Below, piece by piece: positions 1 through 11,423 of a stretch of 64,000 nt of DNA. Source of the DNA: Mesobacillus jeotgali (GTDB taxonomy: Bacteria; Bacillota; Bacilli; Bacillales; Cytobacillaceae). The stretch is taken from NCBI RefSeq assembly GCF_014856545.2, contig NZ_CP109811.1, positions 4,148,001-4,212,000 of the forward strand, read 5' to 3'. The notes under the pieces were generated by a model that saw only the letters and a program-made list of their open reading frames with translations, was not told the origin of the DNA and ran no database searches. Positions within the stretch are counted from its first letter, which is position 1. Every line of letters starts with the position of its first letter. Made by a program: the position numbers and the translations under genes.

Positions 1-150
1 ATTATATTTTTAAAAGGGGGTCAATTTCTACTCCTATAATACCCCATGATTGTTTCACTACTGTTACAGTAGAATTAATAAATAATTACGTTTTGTTAAT
101 TTATGCCGAGACATGCTGTTTTTACCATTAGATTGGAAAAGCGTTTAAAG

Positions 151-176
151 AACCCGCTGAATCAATCCAGCGGGTT
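151..176 (-). terminator. Terminator downstream of trxB
   Basis: A 9-bp inverted repeat, AACCCGCTG at 151-159 and CAGCGGGTT at 168-176, lies just past the trxB stop codon. On the minus strand the stem is followed by CTTTAAAC, so the U-tract is weak. It is probably the trxB terminator. Confidence 0.6.
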
Positions 177-187
177 TGGCATTTACA

Positions 188-1539
<1,352 letters not shown>

Positions 1540-3048
1540 TTAAATGCTGTCTTCTTCATGAAGAAACTCGTTTGCCAAATTTATATATTTGGACAGAGTT
1601 GATACGGACAATCCGTATTTTTTCGCTACTGTCGCTTTTGAAGTCTTGATATTTCTCAGCTTATCCCAGAGATAATCAACCGCTGCGGCCCATGCTTTTT
1701 TGTTCTTGAAGTCATAGCCAGCTTCTGATGCCTGCTCGAATACCGAGAACCACATGATGTATACCCCAGCTTCATTTTTTCCGATCGGCTGGTGGTGGTC
1801 ATAAAGGAGCTTTGCCGTTTCGTGCGCGCCCTTTACTTCATCTTCCTTGCTGCTCAATTTGCCGGATGCCACAAATGCAAGATATGATTTTTCCATTTCG
1901 GTCATTTTATCCGTTGACGTCTCCGCTGCGAGAATCTCCTTCTTTTTAGCGGATAGTGATGTAAGGAATAGCGCAAAAAGCCGTTCCTCCGGATAATCAC
2001 TGTTCAGCTGGTTCAGGATCGCCGAAACCTGCGTTTCGAACTTTACGCCCGGCTTGTCAGCCCAAGGCTCCATTCCCTCTTTTTCAGGACTGAACTCGAG
2101 CACCTTTTTCCAGGCAGACACTGCTGTATTTTCCCTGCCGGTAAAATAGGAAGCATGCGACAGCCAGTAATAGAAAGCACCGTCGCCTTCAAAACCTGTT
2201 TTTTGCAGCTTTTTCAGCCAACGGTAAGCCAGTTCGTACTCGCCGACCAGCGCAAATGTGGCGCCAAGCTTGAACTGGTGTTCAATGTGGATCGGATGTA
2301 TTTTTTCCAGGGAATCCTTAAGATCCTGGCCTTCCTTCTCATGTCCCTGGTAATGCGCAAACACAAGCGCATTGCACAATGCATGCAGGTTGCCAGGGTT
2401 CCGCTCAAGCACATCATTCAGGATGTCACGTGCCTTGGTTGTCTCGCCAAGGTAAAAATATGCCAGCGCCAGATTATTGTATGCTGACCAGTATTCAGGA
2501 TACTCCTCGATGACCTCCTGGAAGATCTCGATCGCCTTTGGAAACTCGCCGGATTCCAGATGATTGCGGGCTTCCTCCTGCTTGACGATCAGGTCATCTT
2601 CTTCATAATAATCCTCATCCATCTCTTCCGCTTCCATCGTAAGAAGCTCAAGCAGATCATTCGTATCTTCCGCAAACTCGCCGTCTTCATTCAATTCCAA
2701 ATAAAGATTAGCATGCCTGAACGCATCACGGAACAAACCCATATGAGCGTAGTTATTCGCTAAGAAATAATGGCACTCGGCCATGTTTTCATCAAGTTCT
2801 TCGAGGACCAAGTGCAATAGGCGGTTAGACTGCTGGTATTCACCAAGCTCCGACTGTACGATCGCCAACTGGCAAACGATCATCGGCTCGCCAGGCTCAA
2901 GATGCATCGCGCGCTGGAAATACTTCTCAGCCTTTTTAAGGTCCCGCCTGTGGAAAGCTTTGATCCCTTTGGTGAAATAATACTCACCAGTAGGAACGAA
3001 TGACAGCAATTGGCCTTTTTGCTTCATTGCTTTAGAGTCTTTTCCCAT
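1540..3048 (-). CDS. Tetratricopeptide repeat protein, YvcD-like
   Basis: A soluble 502-residue protein built of TPR units in the N-terminal two thirds, for example AEKYFQRAMHLEPGEP and AIEIFQEVIEEYPEYW, with acidic stretches between them. TPRs mediate protein-protein contacts; the partner is unknown. The C-terminal part ends in a short helix-turn-helix-like segment, KATVAKKYGLSVSTLSKYI. Its place beside trxB matches B. subtilis yvcD. The ATG at 3048 is chosen because GGAGGATCAC directly precedes it, whereas an in-frame codon at 3114 has no such site. Confidence 0.85.
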   Translation of the reverse strand: MGKDSKAMKQKGQLLSFVPTGEYYFTKGIKAFHRRDLKKAEKYFQRAMHLEPGEPMIVCQLAIVQSELGEYQQSNRLLHLVLEELDENMAECHYFLANNYAHMGLFRDAFRHANLYLELNEDGEFAEDTNDLLELLTMEAEEMDEDYYEEDDLIVKQEEARNHLESGEFPKAIEIFQEVIEEYPEYWSAYNNLALAYFYLGETTKARDILNDVLERNPGNLHALCNALVFAHYQGHEKEGQDLKDSLEKIHPIHIEHQFKLGATFALVGEYELAYRWLKKLQKTGFEGDGAFYYWLSHASYFTGRENTAVSAWKKVLEFSPEKEGMEPWADKPGVKFETQVSAILNQLNSDYPEERLFALFLTSLSAKKKEILAAETSTDKMTEMEKSYLAFVASGKLSSKEDEVKGAHETAKLLYDHHQPIGKNEAGVYIMWFSVFEQASEAGYDFKNKKAWAAAVDYLWDKLRNIKTSKATVAKKYGLSVSTLSKYINLANEFLHEEDSI

Positions 3049-3251
3049 GTGATCCTCCATTTGTATTTTAGTAAAACTATATCCTTTGAACCTTTGAATT
3101 GTATAAGAATACACAAACAGTGTTATATCGAAGCAACTTTAACTAATGTAGTATAACATACGGACAGAGTGTTCGAGAAGGTGTGGATTTGAATTTGTGG
3201 TTTTGGGATATATCCAGTTGGTGGAAAAAGTCTGGTGTGTTGGCGGTTGGT

Positions 3252-3362
3252 CGAATTATTGTGAAAAGTGGTCGATATAATTAAAAATCCGCCGATATAT
3301 CGCAAAATGTGGTCGATATAATTAAAAATCCGCCGATATATTGAAAAATGTGGTCGATATAT
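3252..3362. repeat. Periodic intergenic array, family C, copy 1
   Basis: Six CGA(T/A)TA cores begin at 3252, 3273, 3293, 3314, 3334 and 3355, with spacings of 21, 20, 21, 20 and 21 bp. Cores alternate between TGGTCGATATA and CCGCCGATATA contexts, so the full repeat is 41 bp. The array lies between the divergent TPR and NERD genes. The same motifs, on the opposite strand, recur at 44804-44910. Confidence 0.85.
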
Positions 3363-3451
3363 TTCACTAATCGTGAATCTGTACGGTAAAAGAAGGTATT
3401 TTCGGTGATGCAGTCGAATATTACAGTACTAATATTAAGGAGTGATAGCAT

Positions 3452-4423
3452 TTGATTGGGAAAACAAGAGAATACCCTAAAGAGATCATGATTTTAGAAG
3501 CAATAGTAAGACGTTTTCCTCCTGATGACTTCAAAAAAGCAGAATTCGAGAAGAAACTTTACCGAAAACGGGCAGGCTACAAAGGAGAAAAGACACTGGA
3601 TTACTTTTTAGAACAAGTTGACCACTCTGAGATGGTAATTTTGCACGATTTGAGAATTCCGATCAACAGTACTCACTTCCAAATCGACACCCTCATTATT
3701 ACCCCTTATTTTCTCCTCATCATTGATTCCAAAAATTACGCAGGAACACTCATTTTCCTTCCAGAATTCAATCAATTGATCAGAATTCAAAACGATATAG
3801 AAGAAGTTTTTCCCGACCCGATACTCCAGGCTAAAATCCAGGCATCCCAGTTAAAAGCTTTTCTCAAAAAATTTCATATTACACCGCCACCAACTGAATA
3901 TCTAGTTGCAATTAGCAATACACAGGCCCTCATTAAAAATCCAACCAATGACAAGGAAGTCAGTTATAGAGTCTTCAGGTCATCGAATGTCGCTTTCAAA
4001 ATCCCGCCAATTTACAAAAAACATCCCCAGTCACTTCTTTCCAAAAATGACATGAAGAAGATAGCCAGACTTTTAATTAAGGCGCATGAACCGTTGGTAC
4101 CAGACCCGAAGTCTATGAACCTTCCGATTGAGAAAATGGTTAAGGGTGTGCAGTGTGCTTCCTGCGAGACATTCGGTATGGACTACCATCAGGGGAAATG
4201 GACGTGTAAAAGCTGCGGTCAAAAATCTTTGGATGCCCATATTCAAGCCTTGAGAGATTATTTCCTTATTTACGGACCTTCTATTACAAACAAACAATTC
4301 CGGGATTATCTAAAATTAAATTCTTCATCTACCTCAAAAAGACTCTTGTCTTCCATGGATTTGGTGTTTTCCGGCACAAATAAAGGGAGGATCTACTCTC
4401 CGGGAAAAAGCTTCTTTGATTAA
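3452..4423 (+). CDS. NERD domain protein with C-terminal zinc ribbon
   Basis: A 323-residue protein with an N-terminal nuclease-related (NERD) domain: GYKGEKTLDYFL near residue 43 and HFQIDTLIIT...LLIIDSKNYAG near residues 74-98, the region holding the acidic and lysine residues of the fold. A CxxC...CxxC zinc ribbon (CASC and CKSC) follows near residue 231. NERD domains resemble archaeal Holliday-junction resolvase-type nucleases, but activity is unproven. The start is TTG at 3452 after AAGGAGTGATAGCA. The gene is AT-rich compared with its neighbours and sits inside an otherwise conserved block, which hints at acquisition. Confidence 0.8.
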   Translation: MIGKTREYPKEIMILEAIVRRFPPDDFKKAEFEKKLYRKRAGYKGEKTLDYFLEQVDHSEMVILHDLRIPINSTHFQIDTLIITPYFLLIIDSKNYAGTLIFLPEFNQLIRIQNDIEEVFPDPILQAKIQASQLKAFLKKFHITPPPTEYLVAISNTQALIKNPTNDKEVSYRVFRSSNVAFKIPPIYKKHPQSLLSKNDMKKIARLLIKAHEPLVPDPKSMNLPIEKMVKGVQCASCETFGMDYHQGKWTCKSCGQKSLDAHIQALRDYFLIYGPSITNKQFRDYLKLNSSSTSKRLLSSMDLVFSGTNKGRIYSPGKSFFD

Positions 4424-4455
4424 AAGCTATTTTGGCAGCCTAAATGCAAATAAAA

Positions 4456-4484
4456 CCCAGCGCAATCTATTCTCCTGCGCTGGG
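4456..4484. terminator. Bidirectional terminator shared by NERD gene and his operon
   Basis: CCCAGCGCA (4456-4464) pairs with TGCGCTGGG (4476-4484). T-rich runs flank both sides: CTTCTTTCTTTT on plus and TTTTATTTG on minus. Half of the stem lies inside the last codons of hisIE and the loop contains its stop codon, so gene end and terminator overlap. Confidence 0.85.
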
Positions 4485-5150
4485 CTTCTTTCTTTTATTC
4501 AATACTACTAGTACTTCTTTTAGCGGCAGTTTCTGTTCCTGCAGCAAGACCATCAGGTGGTAGAGCAGGTCGGCAGCTTCCCACTTCAACTCTTCGGGAT
4601 CGCGGTTTTTGGCGGCGATGATGACTTCCGATGCTTCTTCACCGACTTTTTTCAAGATCTTGTCGACGCCTTTTTCAAATAGATAGGTGGTGTAGGCGCC
4701 TTCCGGCATGTCCTGTTCGCGCTGGCGGATCGTACTTTCCAGCTCGAGCATGACGGCAAAATCGCCCAGTGAAGCGAGCTGGCCATCGGATCGCTCCAGC
4801 GTGCTTTCCGGTGAATCACCATCATCGGAACGCTCCAGAAGGTTTTCAGAGAAACAGCTGACTGCACCTGTATGGCATGCCGGCCCTGCTGGTTCGACGA
4901 GGACCACAAGGGCGTCCCCGTCACAGTCGTATTTAATCTCGACTATTCTCTGGGTGTTGCCGCTTGTTGTGCCTTTATGCCAGAGCTCCTGGCGGGAACG
5001 GCTGTAAAACCAGGTTTCCCGTGTTTGAAGCGACTTGCCAAGGGATTCTTCATTCATATAGGCAACAGTCAGGACTTCACGTGTCGTTGCATCCTGGACG
5101 ACTGCGGGAATCAGGCCATTAGCATCAAACTTTAATTCTTCAATTTTCAT
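4467..5150 (-). CDS. hisIE: Bifunctional phosphoribosyl-AMP cyclohydrolase / phosphoribosyl-ATP diphosphatase
   Basis: It catalyses steps two and three of histidine synthesis. The HisI domain covers about residues 1-115, with the zinc/magnesium region [16 protein letters not shown] and [10 protein letters not shown]. The HisE domain covers about 130-220, with [14 protein letters not shown]. The linker holds a short duplication, [13 protein letters not shown] then LERSDG, which makes the 227-residue protein longer than the usual 210 or so. Its start overlaps the hisF stop as ATGA. It is the last gene of the operon. Confidence 0.96.
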   Translation of the reverse strand: MKIEELKFDANGLIPAVVQDATTREVLTVAYMNEESLGKSLQTRETWFYSRSRQELWHKGTTSGNTQRIVEIKYDCDGDALVVLVEPAGPACHTGAVSCFSENLLERSDDGDSPESTLERSDGQLASLGDFAVMLELESTIRQREQDMPEGAYTTYLFEKGVDKILKKVGEEASEVIIAAKNRDPEELKWEAADLLYHLMVLLQEQKLPLKEVLVVLNKRKKPSAGE

Positions 5151-5905
5151 CGTACGGTCACTCCTTTTTCTCGGAGATAGGATTTTACTTCTTTTACAGA
5201 GGTTTCGCGGTAGTGGAAGATCGATGCAGCCAGTGCGGCATCTGCTTTCCCTTCGGTAAAAGCATCAGCAAAATGGTCGGCGTTTCCGGCACCGCCAGAG
5301 GCAATCACCGGGACCGTCACCGCTTCGCTCACAGCACGGGTCAACGCCAGGTCAAAGCCTTTCTTTTCGCCATCACTGTCCATGCTTGTCAGTAGAATTT
5401 CCCCTGCTCCAAGGCGGACAGCCTCTTTTGCCCAGTCAATCACTTCCCAATCTGTCGGCTTCCGCCCGCCATGGGTATAGACACGCCATGATCCGAGCTC
5501 AGGGTCGTACTTTGCATCGATGGCGACGACAATGCACTGGGCGCCAAAGAAATCAGAGCCTTCAGCGATTAATATCGGATTGTTGACAGCTGCGGTGTTC
5601 AAGGATACTTTATCTGCACCTGAACGAAGCATCCTCTTCATATCCTCAAGTGTGTTAATGCCCCCTCCGACTGTGAACGGGATGGCCAGTTCTGACGCTA
5701 CTTCCCTGACCACCTCGACCATTGTCTTCCTTCCTTCAACGGAAGCTGATATATCAAGAAAAACGAGCTCATCGGCTCCTTTCTCATCGTAGAAACGCGC
5801 CAGCTCGACAGGGTCGCCGGCATCGCGGAGCTGCACAAATTGCACTCCTTTTACGACGCGGCCGTCTTTTACATCTAGGCAGGGAATGATCCGTTTGCTT
5901 AGCAT
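5147..5905 (-). CDS. hisF: Imidazole glycerol phosphate synthase, cyclase subunit
   Basis: HisF is the (beta/alpha)8 cyclase that uses ammonia from HisH to make imidazole glycerol phosphate and AICAR. The 252-residue protein has the catalytic aspartate regions [12 protein letters not shown] (residues 9-20) and VVAIDAKYD (near 130), and phosphate-binding VGGGI and ASGGAG loops. Its ATG overlaps the hisA stop as TGATG, which suggests translational coupling. Confidence 0.97.
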   Translation of the reverse strand: MLSKRIIPCLDVKDGRVVKGVQFVQLRDAGDPVELARFYDEKGADELVFLDISASVEGRKTMVEVVREVASELAIPFTVGGGINTLEDMKRMLRSGADKVSLNTAAVNNPILIAEGSDFFGAQCIVVAIDAKYDPELGSWRVYTHGGRKPTDWEVIDWAKEAVRLGAGEILLTSMDSDGEKKGFDLALTRAVSEAVTVPVIASGGAGNADHFADAFTEGKADAALAASIFHYRETSVKEVKSYLREKGVTVR

Positions 5906-6636
5906 CAGGACTCCCCCGCTTCCAACGCAGATTTCACCGAGAACCGGCCTTCATAAATGGCTTTGCCGACGATTGCACCGCTGACACCATCTTCACGCAA
6001 CTGTCGAAGGGCTGCCAAATCATCAAGCGAGCTGACCCCTCCTGAAGCGATGACACTTTTGCCCGTTTCCAAAGCAAGCTGGCGGGTTGCCGCGACATTT
6101 GGCCCTGTTAGTGTACCGTCCGTGGCAATGTCGGTAAAAATGAATGTCTCCGCTCCGGCATCGGCGAATCTTTTGCCAAGCTCGACAGCACTTACCTCGG
6201 AAGTGTTCAGCCAGCCATGTGTCGCGACGAAGCCATTTTTCGCGTCAAGGCCAATCGCAATTTTCGCGCCATATTTCCTGACCATTTCCTCAGCGAACTC
6301 CGGATTGGAAACGGCAATGCTGCCAATGATGACTCGGGTGACGCCATTATCAAGATAGTGGTTGATATCATCTTCACTTCGGATGCCGCCGCCAATCTGG
6401 ATGTTCACGCCAAGCTCCTTTGCAGCCTGGATGACAAATTTGTCATTGACCCGCTTGCCGTCCCTTGCGCCATCGAGGTCGACCATATGAATCCACTCTG
6501 CCCCTTCATCAGCGAATTTCTTCGCCATTTCAAAAGGGGAATCTCCATAAACAGTTTCCTTGTCATAATCACCTTGCAGCAGCCGGACACATTTTCCGCC
6601 GCGCATGTCGATCGCCGGGTAGATTGTGAATTTCAT
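5905..6636 (-). CDS. hisA: ProFAR isomerase
   Basis: HisA converts ProFAR to PRFAR by an Amadori rearrangement. The 243-residue barrel has the catalytic aspartates in [14 protein letters not shown] (residue 8 region) and GLDAKNG (near 129) with phosphate loops GGGIRS and ASGGVSS. I start it at 6636 (MKFTIYP), which overlaps the hisH stop as TAATG and has AAAGGAAG upstream. A longer open frame to 6747 runs back into hisH. Confidence 0.96.
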   Translation of the reverse strand: MKFTIYPAIDMRGGKCVRLLQGDYDKETVYGDSPFEMAKKFADEGAEWIHMVDLDGARDGKRVNDKFVIQAAKELGVNIQIGGGIRSEDDINHYLDNGVTRVIIGSIAVSNPEFAEEMVRKYGAKIAIGLDAKNGFVATHGWLNTSEVSAVELGKRFADAGAETFIFTDIATDGTLTGPNVAATRQLALETGKSVIASGGVSSLDDLAALRQLREDGVSGAIVGKAIYEGRFSVKSALEAGES

Positions 6637-7274
6637 TAGTTTGTCTTCCTTTCTGTTGCAAGGTTGGCAAAATTCCGGAGCAGTGCCATTCCCATATCGC
6701 TGCTTTTTTCCGGATGGAATTGCATCCCGAAGATATTGTTCCTGCAAACGATGGCCGGCACTTCAACATCATAATAATCGCCGACTGCCACCAGGACTCC
6801 CGGCTCGTTCGTTTTTACATAATAGGAATGGACAAAGTAAACATAATCTTCTTTAAGTGATGCCACCAATGGCGATTCACCTGTAAAACGAAGCTTGTTC
6901 CAGCCCATATGCGGAACTTTATAGTTTTCCCCTACAGCCGTCTGGCCGGTAAACCGCTCCACTTTTCCAGGCAGCAGGTTCAAGCCCTTCGTCAGGCCAT
7001 TTTCCGTGCTTTCTTCGAACAACAGCTGCATGCCCAGGCAGATTCCGAGCACAGGCTTGCCGGTAGCGGCGAAAGCGTGGATCATTTCCGTCAAACCGGT
7101 ACGGTTCAATACTTCCATTGCATCACGGAATGAACCGACGCCTGGGACAAGCAGTGCATCTGCTTCCATCAAATTGCCCTTATATTGTGAGATAAAGTAT
7201 GGTGCATCCAGCCGTTCGAGCGCTTTGCTTACGCTGAACAGATTGCCCATGCCGTAATCGACGATGCCAATCAT
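6636..7274 (-). CDS. hisH: Imidazole glycerol phosphate synthase, glutaminase subunit
   Basis: HisH releases ammonia from glutamine and channels it to HisF. The 212-residue class I amidotransferase has the nucleophile Cys in [11 protein letters not shown] (near residue 80) and the His/Glu pair in FHPEKS near the C terminus. The start [11 protein letters not shown] is standard. It follows hisB after a 110-bp gap, the largest inside the operon. Confidence 0.96.
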   Translation of the reverse strand: MIGIVDYGMGNLFSVSKALERLDAPYFISQYKGNLMEADALLVPGVGSFRDAMEVLNRTGLTEMIHAFAATGKPVLGICLGMQLLFEESTENGLTKGLNLLPGKVERFTGQTAVGENYKVPHMGWNKLRFTGESPLVASLKEDYVYFVHSYYVKTNEPGVLVAVGDYYDVEVPAIVCRNNIFGMQFHPEKSSDMGMALLRNFANLATERKTN

Positions 7275-7312
7275 GAGTTAACTTCCTTCCTGTACAGATT
7301 GCGTGTTTTCTT

Positions 7313-7372
7313 TCACACCACGGAGGTCACTGCCTCATCCTTCGCTTCAAGTTCAAGGATTTTTCTTGGCAT
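7313..7372 (-). CDS. Possible 19-residue peptide between hisB and hisH
   Basis: Past the hisB stop codon an AAGGA site precedes an ATG at 7372, opening a short frame, MPRKILELEAKDEAVTSVV, that ends with TGA at 7313. Nothing is recognised in it. It could couple translation across the hisB-hisH gap, encode a tiny protein, or be chance. Confidence 0.25.
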   Translation of the reverse strand: MPRKILELEAKDEAVTSVV

Positions 7373-7384
7373 GCTTCTAGTTCC

Positions 7385-7972
7385 TTAAAGCATACCCTTC
7401 GATGAAGGAACGCCTTTAACCCGCGGATCGATGGTCGTCGCTTCATCTAGCGCACGGCCAAGAGCTTTAAATACTGCTTCGATCATGTGGTGAGTATTTT
7501 TTCCGTAATGGACGATGACATGCAGGTTCATTCTTGCCTCGAGCGCCAGTTTCCACAGGAATTCGTGCACTAGCTCGACATCGAAGGTGCCAACCTGCTG
7601 GGCAGGGAATTCTGCGCGCATTTCGAGGTGCGGGCGGTTGCTGAGATCGATGACTACCTGCGCCAGGGCTTCATCCATTGGGACAAAAGCGTTTCCGTAG
7701 CGTTTGATTCCTTTTTTATCGCCGAGTGCATCGCGAAGCGCCTGTCCGATGCAGATGCCGATATCTTCGGTTGTATGATGTCCATCCACCTCAACATCAC
7801 CCTTCGCATCAACTTTCAAGTCAAACTGGCCATGCTTTGCGAATAAATCGAGCATATGGGAAAGAAAAGGCACACCAGTTTCCAGTTCCGTTTTCCCCTC
7901 ACCATCGATGCTAAAATCAAGATCTATCTTTGTTTCATTCGTATATCGATTCACCGTTGCGGTGCGTTCCAT
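7385..7972 (-). CDS. hisB: Imidazoleglycerol-phosphate dehydratase
   Basis: HisB removes water from imidazole glycerol phosphate in a manganese-dependent reaction. The 195-residue protein shows the duplicated metal-binding signatures DGHHTTEDIG (about 63-72) and THHMIEAVFKALG near the C terminus. It is the single-function form without the phosphatase domain of enteric bacteria. The start at 7972 (MERTATVNR) has GGAGGG seven bases upstream. The in-frame ATGs at 7987-7990 overlap that site and are less likely. Confidence 0.96.
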   Translation of the reverse strand: MERTATVNRYTNETKIDLDFSIDGEGKTELETGVPFLSHMLDLFAKHGQFDLKVDAKGDVEVDGHHTTEDIGICIGQALRDALGDKKGIKRYGNAFVPMDEALAQVVIDLSNRPHLEMRAEFPAQQVGTFDVELVHEFLWKLALEARMNLHVIVHYGKNTHHMIEAVFKALGRALDEATTIDPRVKGVPSSKGML

Positions 7973-7992
7973 GAGCGTTCCCTCCATCATAA

Positions 7993-9258
7993 CTATTTTA
8001 GTCTTGCCTCCACGGCCCGGGCGTGGGCTTCCAGGCCTTCAAGCCTGGCGAACTGAGCAATCTTTGCACCATTGTCATTCATTGCTTTTTCGCTGTAAAG
8101 GATGATGCTTGATTTCTTTTGGAAATCCTCGACACTCAACGGGCTTGAAAAACGCGCTGTCCCATTCGTAGGCAGGACATGGTTCGGTCCGGCAAAATAA
8201 TCACCTACAGGCTCTGAGCTGTATCTCCCAAGGAAAATCGCGCCAGCGTGCTTTATTTTCCCCAAAAGCTCCATCGGATTGTCCGTGACGATTTCCAGAT
8301 GCTCTGGTGCAAGCTGGTTGATGGCGCTGACTGCTTCTTCCATATCAGCGGCCACATAAATTGCCCCGAAGTTTTCGATAGCCTGTGTGGCGATCTCTTT
8401 TCTCGGCAGTTGCGAAAGCTGCTTATACACTTCATTTTGTACGTCTTCAGCTAGAGTACGCGATGTTGTCACTAAAACCGCACATGCCCGAGGATCATGC
8501 TCGGCCTGGGAAAGCAAATCGGCCGCAATTTCATTGGCCCGCGCTGTTTCATCAGCCAGGATGCCAATTTCGCTTGGTCCGGCGATCATGTCAATCGCGA
8601 CGTCTCCGAAAACCTCACGCTTGGCGAGGGCGACATAGATGTTTCCTGGCCCTGTGATTTTATCGACCGGCTTGATCGATTCAGTGCCGTATGCCAGTGC
8701 AGCAATCGCCTGTGCTCCACCGACTTTATAGATTTCTTTTACCCCGGCAATATCTGCGGCAACGAGCACGCCTGCTGGAAGCTTTCCGTCCTGTCCTGGC
8801 GGTGATACCATCACGATCCGCTCAACACCGGCGGTTTTTGCCGGAATGACATTCATTAAGACCGATGAAGGATAAGCGGCTGTCCCGCCAGGCACATACA
8901 CACCGACAGAATCAAGCGGTGTCACCTTCTGGCCAAGCATCGTGCCATTTTCTTCTGTCGTCATCCAAGAAGGGCGCAGCTGTTTTTCATGGTATTTACG
9001 TATATTGTCAGCTGCCTCTGTGATGATGTCCACGAGCTCGCTGCTGATCGTTTTATAAGCATCTGAGATTTCCTCATCCGTCACCAGGAAATCATTGAGC
9101 GCCACTCTATCAAATTTTTCGGTAAAAGTCCTGAGCGCCTGATCACCTGAAGCGCGGACTTCCGCGATTATATTCTGTACGGCTTTTCGCTGCTCTTCCG
9201 TTCCGCCATCAACGGTTCGTTTGAGTGACAGACTTCCATCTATCTGTAAAATTTCCAT
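7993..9258 (-). CDS. hisD: Histidinol dehydrogenase
   Basis: HisD oxidises histidinol to histidine in two NAD-dependent steps, using zinc. The protein carries the family signature around [15 protein letters not shown] (middle third) and [24 protein letters not shown] in the C-terminal third. I start it at the ATG at 9258 (MEILQIDG), which fits homologue length at 421 residues. AAAGGA lies about 12 bases upstream. An in-frame GTG at 9285 is possible, with a poorer ribosome binding site. Confidence 0.95.
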   Translation of the reverse strand: MEILQIDGSLSLKRTVDGGTEEQRKAVQNIIAEVRASGDQALRTFTEKFDRVALNDFLVTDEEISDAYKTISSELVDIITEAADNIRKYHEKQLRPSWMTTEENGTMLGQKVTPLDSVGVYVPGGTAAYPSSVLMNVIPAKTAGVERIVMVSPPGQDGKLPAGVLVAADIAGVKEIYKVGGAQAIAALAYGTESIKPVDKITGPGNIYVALAKREVFGDVAIDMIAGPSEIGILADETARANEIAADLLSQAEHDPRACAVLVTTSRTLAEDVQNEVYKQLSQLPRKEIATQAIENFGAIYVAADMEEAVSAINQLAPEHLEIVTDNPMELLGKIKHAGAIFLGRYSSEPVGDYFAGPNHVLPTNGTARFSSPLSVEDFQKKSSIILYSEKAMNDNGAKIAQFARLEGLEAHARAVEARLK

Positions 9259-9288
9259 GGGAGAATCAAATCCTTTCAGATTCACAAT

Positions 9289-9912
9289 CTATATGACTTC
9301 ATCCAGCCGTTTGATCAGGTCATTGATCCGCTCATCCTTGATCCGGTAGCTGACGGGATTGACGATCAGCCTCGATGTCACGCTTGTAATCGTTTCATAC
9401 TCTACCAGGCCATTTTCCTTCAATGTCCTTCCGGTTGAAACGATGTCGACGATCCTGTCGGCGAGCCCGATCAATGGCGCAAGCTCGATTGACCCATTCA
9501 GTTTGATGATTTCGACCTGTTCGCCCTGTTCGCGGAAATAGGCTGCAGCGATGTTCGGGTATTTCGTCGCGATTTTCGGGGCGACATCATTCATTTTTGT
9601 ATCTGGGAGCCCTGCAACGGCAAGATAGCAGCCGCTTATTTTTAAATCGAGCAGCTCGTACACGTCCCGTTCTTCCTCAAGCAGGACGTCCTTGCCGGCA
9701 ATCCCTAGATCAGCGACACCATGTTCGACGTATGTAGCCACATCCATTGGCTTCGCTAAGATGAAGCGGAAGTTTTCTTCTTCCACGTCAATGATCAGTT
9801 TGCGGGAATCATCAAATTCAGGAGGCAAATCAAAGCCAGCGTTCCGCAGCAGTTCAACCGCTTCAGTAAAAATCCTGCCCTTTGGCATCGCAATGGTCAG
9901 CTGTTCATTCAT
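9289..9912 (-). CDS. hisG: ATP phosphoribosyltransferase, short catalytic form
   Basis: HisG joins ATP and PRPP in the first, feedback-regulated step of histidine synthesis. At 207 residues it is the short form, which needs HisZ as regulatory partner; hisZ is directly upstream and overlaps it as ATGA. Motifs seen are [15 protein letters not shown] at the N terminus, [13 protein letters not shown] near 66 and the PRPP loop [11 protein letters not shown] near 150. Confidence 0.96.
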   Translation of the reverse strand: MNEQLTIAMPKGRIFTEAVELLRNAGFDLPPEFDDSRKLIIDVEEENFRFILAKPMDVATYVEHGVADLGIAGKDVLLEEERDVYELLDLKISGCYLAVAGLPDTKMNDVAPKIATKYPNIAAAYFREQGEQVEIIKLNGSIELAPLIGLADRIVDIVSTGRTLKENGLVEYETITSVTSRLIVNPVSYRIKDERINDLIKRLDEVI

Positions 9913-11084
9913 TGCACTCCCTCCTTCCCAACAAGGTAAACGACATCAGCATAAGCGGCAGAACATGCATCAAGATTGCGTACGGCGCTGATGTCCTGGA
10001 GAATGATCCGTTCACCGTCTTCCCTGCGCTGTGCTGCAAGCTGATATGCTTCCTTTCTCCGTTCCTGACTGAAAAGGATGCAAGTGACCGGCTCAGGCGC
10101 GCCCAGATCGCCAAGGCTTTCAAGCAGGCGGTCGAGCCTGATCGCGAACCCTGTGGCTCCGGTTGATTTCCCGAATTTCTCGAGCAGCTTGTCATAGCGG
10201 CCTCCATTGCCGATTGGAAAGCCGACCATTCCTGCATAAACCTCAAATAAAATGCCTGTATAGTAGCTCATATGGCTGACAATCGTTAAGTCAAATTTGA
10301 CCCGGGTGCTTTCACCGAAGTCTTCGATGATTGAACAAAGCAGCTTCATTTCATCCAGCGCCACTCTGCCTTTTCCGTTTTCGATGAGCTCGGACGCTTT
10401 GTCAATCACTTCCGGCCCCCCGCGCAAATCAAGGAAAGCGAGAAGTCTTTGTGAATCGATTGATGACAGCGGCAGTGCTTTGACATGTTCTCGATAACCG
10501 ACATAATTCTTTTCATATAAAAATTTCGTCAGCTCCCTGGCTCGGTCCTCTGTGCCAAGTATCTGTACAAACAACTCGTTGACGAAGCCAACATGACCAA
10601 CAGAAAGCTGAAACTGTTCCAGCCCAGCTTTTTTCAGCGAAGAAATCGCAAGTGAGATCATTTCGCCATCCGCGCTGACCGAATCATCACCAATACACTC
10701 GACACCAATCTGCTCGAATTCCGCCGGCCTTCCGCCTTCCCGCTGCTGAGCACGATAGACATTTGCAGAATAGGCCAACCTTAATGGGACCTGGTCCTTG
10801 AACAATTTAGACGCCGCAACCCTGGCAATCGGTGCGGTCATATCCGGCCGCAGCACGAGTGTATGCCCCTGCTGGTCCAATAGCTTGAACAGCTGCTGAT
10901 CCAGGATTGCTGAAGCCGTTCCCACTGTTTCGTAATATTCAAGCGCAGGCGTTTCGATAAATTGGAAACCCCATTGCTTCATTTCTTTTTCGATTGTGCT
11001 CCGGACTCTTTCCTTCGCTTCATGCAATTCCGGAAGTGTATCCCGCATGCCAAGCGGCTTTTCAAACATGAATAATCTGCTCAT
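9909..11084 (-). CDS. hisZ: ATP phosphoribosyltransferase regulatory subunit
   Basis: HisZ is a histidyl-tRNA synthetase paralogue that binds short HisG and confers histidine feedback. The 391-residue protein starts [20 protein letters not shown] and keeps the class II synthetase motif 2 region ([13 protein letters not shown]...[12 protein letters not shown]) but has no anticodon-binding domain of a true HisS. I chose the ATG at 11084 with GAGGGTGG upstream; a GTG at 11093 is an alternative. It is the first gene of the operon. Confidence 0.94.
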   Translation of the reverse strand: MSRLFMFEKPLGMRDTLPELHEAKERVRSTIEKEMKQWGFQFIETPALEYYETVGTASAILDQQLFKLLDQQGHTLVLRPDMTAPIARVAASKLFKDQVPLRLAYSANVYRAQQREGGRPAEFEQIGVECIGDDSVSADGEMISLAISSLKKAGLEQFQLSVGHVGFVNELFVQILGTEDRARELTKFLYEKNYVGYREHVKALPLSSIDSQRLLAFLDLRGGPEVIDKASELIENGKGRVALDEMKLLCSIIEDFGESTRVKFDLTIVSHMSYYTGILFEVYAGMVGFPIGNGGRYDKLLEKFGKSTGATGFAIRLDRLLESLGDLGAPEPVTCILFSQERRKEAYQLAAQRREDGERIILQDISAVRNLDACSAAYADVVYLVGKEGVQ

Positions 11085-11174
11085 TGTTTCCACCCTCTTC
11101 GTTGCTGGTGTTATCTATCTTAATTATCTAAATCCTTTAGTTCGCTAATATGGTAACAAGATGAAGTTATATGT

Positions 11175-11203
11175 AGTTTATCGTTGATTCTATTATTCGT
11201 CAA
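11175..11203 (-). promoter_or_regulatory. Predicted sigma-A promoter of the his operon
   Basis: On the minus strand TTGACG (11198-11203) and TAAACT (11175-11180) are 17 bp apart, about 90 bp upstream of hisZ. No T-box consensus or leader-peptide histidine run was found between it and hisZ. Confidence 0.5.
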
Positions 11204-11423
11204 CCTTAAGCTGTTCATGTTCTGCTTTTTAAAATAGAGCTGGAAGTCGGCGACCAGATCACGGACCTGATAGCCGCAGAAAGATCCGTTTTAAGGGCTG
11301 TTCCTTCCGTGAAGCACACGAGTTTGCTGACAAAACCATCAATTGTTATTGGAAATTTCATATGAATAGGCAATAAATTTTAAGATTGACTATTGCTGGC
11401 CGCCCATTTTAGCTGGATGAGAC

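Noticed and set aside
3252..3362. CRISPR-like array
   Set aside because: Cores are 6-12 bp with about 10-bp spacers and two alternating types. CRISPR repeats and spacers are much longer, and no cas genes are near. The same reasoning applies to the other arrays.
11085..11175. T-box or histidine leader peptide for the his operon
   Set aside because: AGGGTGG occurs just before hisZ but without NACCGCG; it is part of the ribosome site. No histidine-rich leader frame was found.
11210..11365. Stretch open on both strands that might be a gene remnant
   Set aside because: The plus frame (ELEVGDQITDLIAAERSVL) and the minus frame from 11360 (MKFPITIDGFVSKLVCF) are both short, lack ribosome sites and match no family I can name.
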